Of a stretch of DNA of 64,000 nucleotides, positions 43,883-51,999 are shown piece by piece. The notes under the pieces were generated by a model. That model saw nothing but the letters and a program-made list of their open reading frames with translations. It ran no database searches and was not told where the DNA came from. How positions within the stretch are numbered: position 1 is the first letter of the stretch; each line of letters begins with the position of its first letter. The DNA lies in contig JAJECN010000056.1 of assembly GCA_022821965.1 (NCBI GenBank), forward strand, positions 1 through 64,000, given 5' to 3'. The translations under genes were made by a program, and so were the position numbers. Source of the DNA: Candidatus Poribacteria bacterium (lineage in GTDB: Bacteria > Poribacteria > WGA-4E > WGA-3G).

Positions 43883-44323
43883 TTGCTAAAAAAGAGTTCC
43901 GATATGTCGCACGCGCCTACAACGCTTTCATGGACAGTGCATCCGCTCGTTGAGAATTGGCGCAAATCTGTACTGTTAGGGCTTTCTCTCGTCCTCCTTT
44001 TGCTTATTATCTATCTGGGTTTTCAATTAATTTATGTCGCTGTCCTGTCTGCTATTTTTTTGATCGGGTCGCTCTATAAATATTTTCTGCCGTTTCACCA
44101 CCAGTTTGAAGTGGATAAGCTTATCATTACAAGTTGTTGTTTCTACAAACTGGAGCGGTCTTGGGAAACATTTCGCAGTTTCTACACCGACGCGAACGGG
44201 GTGTTGCTCAGTCCGTTCGCCCACCCAACACGCCTCGAAAACTTCCGCGGTGTTTACGTCCGATTCGGCAAACACTCCCCTGAAGAGATCATTAACTTTA
44301 TTACCAGCAAAATTAAAGACTAA
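43883..44323 (+). CDS. Unknown two-helix membrane protein
   Basis: A 146-residue protein with two adjacent membrane segments (about residues 32-53 and 55-74), then a cytoplasmic beta-rich domain (HHQFEVDKLIITSCCFYKLERSWETFRSF...GVLLSPF), resembling the bacterial PH-like membrane proteins in layout. I chose TTG 43883 since AGGAG stands 5 bases before it; ATG 43904 (139 residues) has no comparable site. It follows secG by 33 bases. Function unknown. Confidence 0.65.
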   Translation: MLKKSSDMSHAPTTLSWTVHPLVENWRKSVLLGLSLVLLLLIIYLGFQLIYVAVLSAIFLIGSLYKYFLPFHHQFEVDKLIITSCCFYKLERSWETFRSFYTDANGVLLSPFAHPTRLENFRGVYVRFGKHSPEEIINFITSKIKD

Positions 44324-44495
44324 ACTTTGGATAATCCTTATGATATTCCAGCAGACTTTCGAGGCGTGGATCCGTTCACTGCTGAGGTTTGTACCGTTGT
44401 GATTCTATAATTATTCCGCGTGGAGGTCTCAAGTGCCGTCCCTCTATTTAACAGGTTTCATAAGAGATGCAACATATACACCTTAACAGGTCGTC

Positions 44496-45332
44496 ATGGC
44501 TAGTAAATTACCAAAAAGCCCGTTGCGATATCCAGGTGGTAAATCAAGGGCACTCAAACAGATTCTGCCTCTTGTTCCGCTGAATATATCAGAATTTCGT
44601 GAGCCTTTCGTTGGGGGTGGCTCTGTTTTTTTTGCGATCCGAAGCCTCTTTCAAGATCGTATCAAATCCTATTGGATTAATGATCTCAACTACGATCTTT
44701 ACTGTTTCTGGAAGGAGGTAAGAGACAATGTGCCAGACTTAATTGCGACGCTGAGAGAAATACGCGCAACCGCTATTGATGGACGCGCTCTGTTCGAGGA
44801 ATTGACAGAGGCGAAAGATGAACTGAACCAGAACCGAAACGCACTCTCTGAATTTCAGCGTGCAGTGCGTTTCTTTGTACTCAACCGAATTACCTTCTCC
44901 GGTATCGTGGATTCCGGTGGATTTTCACAATCCGCTTACGAGAAGCGATTCACAGATTCGTCCATTGAACGCGTCAAAAACATATCGCCTTATCTTGCTA
45001 GGACCAAAATCACCAACGGAGATTATACTGAGGCACTTTGCCAAGACGGCGATAATGTGTTTATATTTCTTGATCCACCCTATTGGAAAGCAACGGAGTC
45101 AAAGTTATACGGTGTGAGAGGCACCCTCCATACTGCATTTGATCACGCGCAATTCGCTGAAAATATGAGGAAGTGCCCGCACAAATGGTTAATTACCTAT
45201 GACGACTCACCTATTATTAGGGAGCTTTTCGCCTTCGCCGAAATTCAGGAATGGACATTACAATACGGGATGAACAATTATCGGAAAACGAGTGCTGCAA
45301 AAGGGGATGAGTTGTTTATTAAAAATTACTGA
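44496..45332 (+). CDS. D12-class N6-adenine DNA methyltransferase (Dam-like)
   Basis: Transfers methyl from S-adenosylmethionine to adenine N6 in DNA. The 278-residue protein shows RYPGGKSRALKQIL (SAM motif X), EPFVGGGSVFF (motif I), the catalytic FLDPPYWK (motif IV) and the C-terminal MNNYRK element. Dam-class enzymes commonly recognise GATC, but the target cannot be read from the sequence. No restriction endonuclease or MutH-like gene is next to it, so it appears as an orphan methylase. Spacer of 173 bases to the previous gene without features. Confidence 0.92.
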   Translation: MASKLPKSPLRYPGGKSRALKQILPLVPLNISEFREPFVGGGSVFFAIRSLFQDRIKSYWINDLNYDLYCFWKEVRDNVPDLIATLREIRATAIDGRALFEELTEAKDELNQNRNALSEFQRAVRFFVLNRITFSGIVDSGGFSQSAYEKRFTDSSIERVKNISPYLARTKITNGDYTEALCQDGDNVFIFLDPPYWKATESKLYGVRGTLHTAFDHAQFAENMRKCPHKWLITYDDSPIIRELFAFAEIQEWTLQYGMNNYRKTSAAKGDELFIKNY

Positions 45333-45374
45333 TTCCTATTAAATCAGAATTTTCTCATGAAAAGGGAAACCCGA

Positions 45375-46376
45375 ATGCCGAAAAAGATAAGATGGGGTAT
45401 ACTCGGTCCCGGTGGTATTGCACATAAATTCGCCACTGGACTGAAGGCGGTTCCTGATGCCAAAATTAGTGCTGTCGGTTCACGCGACCTCCAGAGAGCC
45501 AACACATTTGCAGACACGTTTGATGTTCCACATAGACACGGCAGTTACATCGAATTGGTGGACAATCCTGAAATAGACGTTATCTATGTAGCAACGCCGC
45601 ACCCTTTTCACAAGGAGTGTGCGATGCTGTGTCTGGAGGCGGGGAAAGCGGTTTTATGCGAAAAGCCTTTCACCGTGGACGCAGAGCAGGCAGAGGAACT
45701 GATAGCATGCGCTCGAGAACGCAAGCAATTTCTGATGGAAGCCATGTGGACACGCTTTCTTCCCGTAATCGTTAAAGTTCGAGAGTGGTTGGCTGAGGGT
45801 GCTATAGGCGAACCGCGTTTGCTGACAGCGGATCACGGATCTCGAAAAACCCTGAGTCCCGAAACCCTTGAAGGTAGGCTGTTCAATCCAAAGTTAGGGG
45901 GCGGTGGGCTTTTGGACGTTGGCGTTTACACGGTCGCGCTTGCATATATGGTATTCGGTGCACCATCTAAGCTCACCAGTCTGGCACATATCGGAGTAAC
46001 CAACGTGGACGAACAAGCGTCTATCCTGTTAGGCTATGACTCTGGGCAAATAGCCAATTTATTTTCTGCCATCAGAACCGAGACCTCAAAGGAAGCGCGT
46101 ATTATCGGAACCAAAGGGGCGATACATATTCCCGAATTCTGGCAAGCGACTTCTGCGACGCTCATTCGGACTGGAAAAGATCCCGTACACATTGAGATGC
46201 CTTTCATCGCAAACGGTCACGAAAACCAAGCAATTGAGGTCATCAACTGTATACGGGAAGGGAAACTTGAAAGCCATGTGATGCCGCTGGATGAGTCTCT
46301 ATCCATCATGAAGACCATGGATACAGTTCGGGAGCAGTGCGGTTTGGAGTATCCGCCGTTCGACTCTGTTTTATAA
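45375..46376 (+). CDS. Gfo/Idh/MocA-family oxidoreductase
   Basis: NAD(P)-dependent oxidoreductase for a sugar or inositol-like substrate. 333 residues; Rossmann motif GILGPGGIAHKF, the family signature AGKAVLCEKPF (Glu-Lys-Pro) and the second catalytic region GGGGLLDVGVY with Asp and Tyr. Closest in pattern to the dihydrodiol dehydrogenase/1,5-anhydrofructose reductase group. Start at ATG 45375 with AAAAGGG upstream; an in-frame ATG at 45357 would add six residues. Followed after 100 bases by a uronate-isomerase-like gene, so both may belong to uronic acid or sugar breakdown. Confidence 0.9.
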   Translation: MPKKIRWGILGPGGIAHKFATGLKAVPDAKISAVGSRDLQRANTFADTFDVPHRHGSYIELVDNPEIDVIYVATPHPFHKECAMLCLEAGKAVLCEKPFTVDAEQAEELIACARERKQFLMEAMWTRFLPVIVKVREWLAEGAIGEPRLLTADHGSRKTLSPETLEGRLFNPKLGGGGLLDVGVYTVALAYMVFGAPSKLTSLAHIGVTNVDEQASILLGYDSGQIANLFSAIRTETSKEARIIGTKGAIHIPEFWQATSATLIRTGKDPVHIEMPFIANGHENQAIEVINCIREGKLESHVMPLDESLSIMKTMDTVREQCGLEYPPFDSVL

Positions 46377-46479
46377 TCCAACATTTCACTAAAGGACTGC
46401 CGCGAGTTCGTTCAAAGGGAGTTGGAAGGTGTCAACGTCCGTTTTTTCTAATTATTTTTTTCAGAATCTGGAGGATTAA

Positions 46480-47751
46480 ATGAATATGAATCACACACAG
46501 ACACTTGCTACCACAGAACAGTTGAAAACCGCTATTTTTGATGCTGTTGACACGCAAAACATCACAGATATTCACACGCACCTCTTTAGTCCACCCTTCG
46601 GTGACTTGTTGCTATGGGGTATAGATGAATTACTGACGTATCACTACCTCATCGCTGAAGTCTTCCGCAAATCGGATATCTCTTATGCGCAGTTCTGGGC
46701 GATGACAAAGACAGAACAGGCTGATCTCATCTGGCAGGTGCTCTTTATTGAGAACTCACCGGTGAGTGAGGCATGCCGAGGGGTTGTGACGACTTTAAAT
46801 GAATTGGGGTTAGATGTCGGTTCTCGTAATCTACAGGACTACCGCGACTATTTTGCGGATACCACTGTTGAGGCATTCATCGACACTGTTTTTGAACGGG
46901 CAAAAGTCTCTAAAGTGGTGATGACGAACGACCCCTTTGATTCAGCAGAGGCACCGGTCTGGCAATCTGGAGACACGGGTGACACGCGCTTTGAAGCGGC
47001 ACTTCGGATGGATGTTCTCATCAACACATACCAAGAAGTCGGTTATGACCACCTTCTCGGTCTCGGCTACGATGTCGATCCTGCCCTGTCAACGGAGAAA
47101 ACCTACAAAGAGGTGCGCCGATTTTTAGAGACGTGGATTCAGCGAATGAACCCGAAATATATGGCGGTCTCCCTTCCGCCCGATTTCCAATACTCTGACA
47201 ATGGTGTCCTTGGAAGGCTTTTTGACAACTGCATATTACCGATTTCGCGTGAATTTAACGTCCCGTTCGCGCTGATGATCGGCGTAAAACGTGCGGTTAA
47301 CCCACAACTTCAGATGGCAGGCGACGGTAGCGGGAAAGCGGATTTGACGAGTCTGGAAACGCTACTCCGTGAAAATCCCGACAATAAGTTTCTCGTTACA
47401 CTTCTGTCGCGCGAAAACCAGCATGAATTGTGTGTGATTGGGCGGAAATTCAAGAATCTGATGATATTCGGATGTTGGTGGTTTATGAACAATCCGAGCG
47501 TCATTGAGGAGATTACACGTGAGCGGATTGAACTGCTTGGCTTGAGTGTTATCCCTCAACATTCCGATGCGCGAATTCTGGATCAGCTCGTCTATAAATG
47601 GAAACACTCACGTCGGATTATCGCGGACGTTTTGGTAGAGAAATATCAAACGCTTCTTGATGTTGGGTGGACACTCACACCTTCAGAGATTGAACGGGAT
47701 GTCAACAATCTATTTGGCGGTAACTTTGAACATTTCCTAAATGGGAAATAA
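46480..47751 (+). CDS. UxaC-like amidohydrolase-superfamily protein
   Basis: A 423-residue TIM-barrel protein related to glucuronate/galacturonate isomerase. Seen: DIHTHLFSP (metal-binding His-x-His) near residue 30, DELLTYHYLIAE, the WQVLFIENSPVSEACRG segment and GCWWFMNNPS late in the barrel. True UxaC enzymes are about 470 residues and turn glucuronate into fructuronate; this shorter relative may act on another uronate or be an isomerase-like hydrolase. GGAGG precedes ATG 46480. Probably co-transcribed with the preceding oxidoreductase. Confidence 0.82.
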   Translation: MNMNHTQTLATTEQLKTAIFDAVDTQNITDIHTHLFSPPFGDLLLWGIDELLTYHYLIAEVFRKSDISYAQFWAMTKTEQADLIWQVLFIENSPVSEACRGVVTTLNELGLDVGSRNLQDYRDYFADTTVEAFIDTVFERAKVSKVVMTNDPFDSAEAPVWQSGDTGDTRFEAALRMDVLINTYQEVGYDHLLGLGYDVDPALSTEKTYKEVRRFLETWIQRMNPKYMAVSLPPDFQYSDNGVLGRLFDNCILPISREFNVPFALMIGVKRAVNPQLQMAGDGSGKADLTSLETLLRENPDNKFLVTLLSRENQHELCVIGRKFKNLMIFGCWWFMNNPSVIEEITRERIELLGLSVIPQHSDARILDQLVYKWKHSRRIIADVLVEKYQTLLDVGWTLTPSEIERDVNNLFGGNFEHFLNGK

Positions 47752-47765
47752 GTCCACTACGTGAG

Positions 47766-48050
47766 TTAACAATCGCAGGGCGTATTTTTGCACTTTGGGC
47801 AACCTGCTGCGTAGATTTGCGCGGCATCCGCTAAGGAAATACCGAGCAGGCTTGCTAATGTAGCGAGCCACGCAAAAACATCGGCAAATTCCTCTCGCAG
47901 CCGTTCTATGTCCTGCGGCTGTTTACGGATCTCCTTTGCCAACTCGCCGACCTCCTCAACGAACCATGTAAAGGTTAGTGGCACGCCGCGTTCAGCATCA
48001 CGCGTGTAATAGATATCTTCAATTTGCTTCTGAAACGCTTCAATTGTCAT
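47766..48050 (-). CDS. Small MazG-like nucleotide pyrophosphohydrolase with Cys-rich tail
   Basis: A 94-residue protein with a single MazG-like domain: WFVEEVGELAKEI (Glu-x-x-Glu) and EEFADVFAWL (Glu-x-x-Asp) are the metal ligands for cleaving (d)NTPs. After the domain it ends in CPKCKNTPCDC, four cysteines that look like a metal site and are not part of the usual fold. Start at 48050 chosen because AAGGAAA lies 9 bases upstream; this site is itself the end of the tandem repeat at 48061. It is convergent with the UxaC-like gene. Confidence 0.85.
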   Translation of the reverse strand: MTIEAFQKQIEDIYYTRDAERGVPLTFTWFVEEVGELAKEIRKQPQDIERLREEFADVFAWLATLASLLGISLADAAQIYAAGCPKCKNTPCDC

Positions 48051-48060
48051 TTTTTTAATT

Positions 48061-48293
48061 TTCCTTGCGGTTCGGTTAGGTGGGTTGGTGGTTTTCACGT
48101 TTCTCTCCGTAGATCCGCTTTTCACTTCGTTCCAAGCTACGCGCTATTTTAACTGAAACCCATTGCCTGATTTTACTGTTCCTTGCGGTTCGGTTAGGTG
48201 GGTTGGTGATTTTCGCGTTCCTCTCCGTATATCCGCTTTCCACTTCGTTCCAAGCTACACGTTATTTTAACTGGAATCCATTGCTTGATTTAG
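48061..48293. repeat. Tandem 118-bp direct repeat, two copies
   Basis: Copies start at 48061 and 48179, each beginning TTCCTTGCGGTTCGGTTAGG, and remain nearly identical for about 115 bases (shared words CTCTCCGTA, CACTTCGTTCCAAGCTAC, ATTTTAACTG). On the minus strand the edge reads CCGCAAGGAAA and serves as ribosome binding site of the small MazG-like gene. The repeat fills the spacer to the transglutaminase gene. Confidence 0.92.
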
Positions 48294-48307
48294 TCCCTTG
48301 TGAATCG

Positions 48308-49189
48308 TTAAAAATTTTCCCGTTTACAATCCACGGAGACGGATAATTCATGTGTGCCGCTCCCAAAGATTACACCCTTCAGCGGCGTTACGTCTGCATA
48401 GTCTCTGCCCCATGCGATTGTGATGTGTTGATCTGCGGGTATTTGATTATTCGTCGGATCGAAATCTACCCAGCCAAGCTGCGGGAGATAAACAGAAAAC
48501 CATGCATGGGAGGCATCGGCACCCGCTAACGGCTCCTGATCCGGTGGTGGCACGGTTTCAACATAGCCGCTGATGTAACGCGCAGCAAGTCCCAAGGCAC
48601 GTAGACAGCCAATGCCGAGATGCGCGAAATCTTGACAGACGCCTCGACGGTACTTTATCACATCAGCCAACGGAGTCGCGACTGTTGTGAAACCCGGGTC
48701 GTAAGTGAAATCGGTGTAGAGACGGGAGGTCAAGTCATCAATGGCTTCAAGCAGCGGTTTTCCTTTGGTAAATGACTTCTCAGCATAAGCATGGAGCTCG
48801 GGCATCATCGGAACCATTGGAGAATCAAGAATATATTGCCGTATCTCCAGAATTCCTGGATTCTGATCGGTTTGCAGCTGCTGCCGCACTTCCTCCCAAG
48901 TGAGGTGTTCGCCGAAATTCAGTTGCATCTCTCTGTCTTTGACGTTTACATGACTCGTAACCGTAACGGTGAGCTGATTGTGAGGCTGCTGGATTGTGAA
49001 ATAGTAAACGGTGTTTCCAAAGAAATCCTGACGTTCTCGACACTCTTTAGGTTCGGGTTCAACAATGAATTGACTGTCGTTACAGTCCTGATGCGCGAAA
49101 CTCCGGGGACTCAAGCGCGCCTCGTTATAGCAAAGGTTCACGGGATGAGTATAGCTGTATTCAGTTTTATGGACGATTTTGTAGTGCAT
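48308..49189 (-). CDS. Transglutaminase-like protein (bacterial N-terminal plus core domain)
   Basis: A 293-residue cytoplasmic protein with a bacterial transglutaminase-like N-terminal beta-domain (about 1-85) and a papain-like core with Cys185 (YRRGVCQDFAH), His228 (DASHAWF) and Asp244 (VDFDPTNN). Such proteins in this genomic context are thought to act as peptidases or amidases that process peptides made by the neighbouring ATP-grasp and amidoligase enzymes (Iyer and co-workers, amidoligase survey). Last gene of a five-gene run on the minus strand; AGGA precedes ATG 49189. No signal peptide. Confidence 0.92.
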   Translation of the reverse strand: MHYKIVHKTEYSYTHPVNLCYNEARLSPRSFAHQDCNDSQFIVEPEPKECRERQDFFGNTVYYFTIQQPHNQLTVTVTSHVNVKDREMQLNFGEHLTWEEVRQQLQTDQNPGILEIRQYILDSPMVPMMPELHAYAEKSFTKGKPLLEAIDDLTSRLYTDFTYDPGFTTVATPLADVIKYRRGVCQDFAHLGIGCLRALGLAARYISGYVETVPPPDQEPLAGADASHAWFSVYLPQLGWVDFDPTNNQIPADQHITIAWGRDYADVTPLKGVIFGSGTHELSVSVDCKRENF

Positions 49190-49227
49190 AGTCGTGATCC
49201 TATAGAGGCTGTAAGCATTCCCCGGGG

Positions 49228-51978
49228 CTAAAGGTTATCGGTTGTAATCAACTGCTGCGGTCTTTGGACGTGGCTAAAATAGGTCTGTGTGAGGACATCG
49301 GAAATGTCAATAAGTATCTGGGCAAGACGGACGAGGAGTTTTTCTAACCCCTTACGTTGTGTTGTGTGCTCCGAACGCTCGGCGAGGTCTACTGTATTAG
49401 AAAGCTGCAACTGCGTTAAAGCCTCCAGAATGAGTTGTTCCTCCTCGCTAAGCCGGTAGCCGAGTTTTTCTCTTGGGAGGACACGGATCTGTTCCTCAAG
49501 CCGTTTCAATTGATATAGGAGCGAGCGCGGATTATTTTCGTCGAGAAGTAGCAACTCCAAGGCAGTTGGAAAGTGGAGTGTTGTACGATAGCGGCTGCGG
49601 TAAGTGATCAGGCTCTCGGCGGCGGCAAGGACAGATTCAAGCAACATATATTCAACCCAGTCGTCCTGAACAGCGACAAGACTTGAACGGCAAAGCACAA
49701 TGAGGAGCAGGGCGCGTTCGATACGCCGCCCCATATCCAAGCTAATCCAACCGATCGTTTGCGTCATGTTTTCGGCATTAAGCCCACTCAAGGCTGAAAG
49801 GTAAATCATGAGTTGGTCAAGTGAGGCTAATTCCGCCTCTTGCAACACGAGATCCGTCAATATCTGTGGACTTGCACCGCCATCTTCGGGAACGCTTTTT
49901 TCGAGGGCAGCACATAGATCTTCAATACCGTTCATCACACGCCATGTGTCGGTGGACCAACGGTCTCTGACTGCGTAAGCCGCGCTGAGAAAAGCCTGAA
50001 GTGTAGATACCAAGCTACCGGTATTTTCCACGTCCAACATGATGGAAAGAAGTTCATCTTCTAACGACTGTTCGTCTTCTCTGACGAACCCCGGGTGCGA
50101 TGAAGTTAAGCCGGTCAGGGAGCGGAGCATGCTGTGGAGATACGCGAGTTCCGAGACTTCCCTTTCATCTTCACCGAAGGTCTCCGTAAAGAGCGCGGAA
50201 GGCGGTCCCTGCGCCAAGTGCGAAGTCTCCAAGCCCATCCGACCCATCTTAACCTTATTCAACATAATCCGCAGGAGCCGTGCTTGCCCCTCTGCGCGTT
50301 CTGCATAGCGACCCACCCAGAACAGATTTTCAGCTGCCCGACTCGACAATCCAGCGGGACTCGTAGAAGCAGGACCCATCACTTCGGTGATACGTCGCTG
50401 CCATAAACTGACATGCGGTTCAGGTTCAGCGGCAAGCACCCAGGTGTCTTTACTAACCCCACCATCTTGGATTGAGATTGTCAGTTCACGCTTCTCGCCT
50501 GCACAACGGGTAAGTCCACCCGGCATCACGGTGTATCCATCTCTGTCTGCGAACAAAAAACTGCGGAGGATCGCGCGGCGGGGTTCAAGTTTCCCTTCAA
50601 TCAGCGAGGGTGTTGTGGAGAATTGAACATACTCCTGCCCGACATAGAGATGCGGTTTGGCATTAATCCGAGCGCGAAGTGCGTCAAGTTGGGTGCTATC
50701 GAGTTCAGTTCCAAAAAGGGGTCGTCCGCCCGGTTGACGGTGAATGGGTTTGACAACCAACTTTTTGAGGTTTGCCAACACATAGTCGCGCGCCTTCGGT
50801 TGTCCACACCACCACGTTGCAACAGAGGGAAGGCGCAAGTCTTCGCCCAGCAACCGTTTTGCGATATTTGGCAGGAACGGCATCAAGCCCGGATTTTCCA
50901 AAACACCGCTGCCCGGTGGATTTATCACAACCACATTTCCCTGTCGAATCGCTTCCAGCAAACCTGCGACCCCAAGTCTTGAGTCCTGTCGGAGTTCTAA
51001 CGGATCACAAAAAACATCGTCCACTCGGCGCAGAATAATATCGACAGGACGCAATCCATCAAGCGATTTCAGCCAAACACGTCCATCCCATACCGTCAAG
51101 TCGTCCCCTTGGACTAAGGTGTAACCAAGGTAGTTTGCGAGATACGCGTGTTCAAAGTAAGTTTCGTTGAGGGGACCGGGGGTCAGTACAACGACCTGTG
51201 GATTGTCTGTTTGGTGCGGTGCCATACGGGAGGCAGTTTCGAGTTGGTGCTGTAGGTCTACCACGCTATTTTGCAGTGCGCGGAAGAAGAAAGAGAGTCG
51301 ATGAACACCGACTTCACCAAAGAGGTTCGGTAGTGCGCGCGCGAGGGCGGTGCGATTTTCGAGGGCATAGCCTGCACCTGATGGTGCCTGCGTCCGATCG
51401 CCGAGTATCCACATTTTGCCGTCCGGTCCGCGCGCCAAATCGGCAGCATAACTCAAGAGGAAAGGAGAGTCTGAAGGAACAAGCCCGACACACGCTCGCA
51501 AAAAACCGGCATGTGCATAAACCACTTCCGGCGGTATCAACCCATCTTTAATTAGGGTTCGCTCACCATAGAGGTCCGTCAAGATTAGGTTCAGCAGTTC
51601 CGCCCGTTGCGTAAGTTCCTCAGAGATAGTTTCCCAATCTGTGTTTGAGATAATTAGTGGAATAGGATCCAATTCCCACGGGCGATGTCCCTGCTGTTCT
51701 CCGTGTAAGACATAGGTGACACCATTCTCACGAAGCAGACGTTGCACCTCTTTGTCGCGAGATTCCATCTCCGCGAGTCCTAAGGTGTCGAGTGCTTGCA
51801 TGAAGGCGTGCCAGTGCGGATTGACGTTTCCATCTTGGTTCAGCATCTCATCAATTTGTCCACTGGGTGAATTAGCAGACTTAGCGGTATGATAATTATC
51901 GCCAATCACCTTCCAATCTGTTATGTCTGATCGTTGCATCTTTTTATTTTTGCCCAACTTGTATAACGCACTTTCCAT
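49228..51978 (-). CDS. Circularly permuted ATP-grasp / alpha-E fusion protein
   Basis: A 916-residue protein. The N-terminal two thirds (about 60-550) is a circularly permuted ATP-grasp ligase: LILTDLYGERTLIKDGLIPPEVV, PGPLNETYFEHAYLANYLG, VDIILRRVDDVFCDPLE, and the nucleotide-binding VVKPIHRQPGGRPLFG. The C-terminal third (from SRAAENLFWVGRYAERAE, about 565) is an alpha-E domain (DUF403), all helical. In most genomes these are separate proteins; here the fused version coexists with a separate pair (56748 and 55514). It probably forms an amide or peptide bond on a small molecule or protein. Start at 51978 or at ATG 51939; neither has a clear ribosome binding site, and it is 21 bases after the preceding stop. 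Confidence 0.9.
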   Translation of the reverse strand: MESALYKLGKNKKMQRSDITDWKVIGDNYHTAKSANSPSGQIDEMLNQDGNVNPHWHAFMQALDTLGLAEMESRDKEVQRLLRENGVTYVLHGEQQGHRPWELDPIPLIISNTDWETISEELTQRAELLNLILTDLYGERTLIKDGLIPPEVVYAHAGFLRACVGLVPSDSPFLLSYAADLARGPDGKMWILGDRTQAPSGAGYALENRTALARALPNLFGEVGVHRLSFFFRALQNSVVDLQHQLETASRMAPHQTDNPQVVVLTPGPLNETYFEHAYLANYLGYTLVQGDDLTVWDGRVWLKSLDGLRPVDIILRRVDDVFCDPLELRQDSRLGVAGLLEAIRQGNVVVINPPGSGVLENPGLMPFLPNIAKRLLGEDLRLPSVATWWCGQPKARDYVLANLKKLVVKPIHRQPGGRPLFGTELDSTQLDALRARINAKPHLYVGQEYVQFSTTPSLIEGKLEPRRAILRSFLFADRDGYTVMPGGLTRCAGEKRELTISIQDGGVSKDTWVLAAEPEPHVSLWQRRITEVMGPASTSPAGLSSRAAENLFWVGRYAERAEGQARLLRIMLNKVKMGRMGLETSHLAQGPPSALFTETFGEDEREVSELAYLHSMLRSLTGLTSSHPGFVREDEQSLEDELLSIMLDVENTGSLVSTLQAFLSAAYAVRDRWSTDTWRVMNGIEDLCAALEKSVPEDGGASPQILTDLVLQEAELASLDQLMIYLSALSGLNAENMTQTIGWISLDMGRRIERALLLIVLCRSSLVAVQDDWVEYMLLESVLAAAESLITYRSRYRTTLHFPTALELLLLDENNPRSLLYQLKRLEEQIRVLPREKLGYRLSEEEQLILEALTQLQLSNTVDLAERSEHTTQRKGLEKLLVRLAQILIDISDVLTQTYFSHVQRPQQLITTDNL

Positions 51979-51999
51979 TTTTCAACGTTTGGAACCGGA

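Noticed and set aside
44496-45332. Restriction-modification system around the D12 methylase
   Set aside because: Neighbours are a small membrane protein and a sugar oxidoreductase; no restriction enzyme is within several kilobases.
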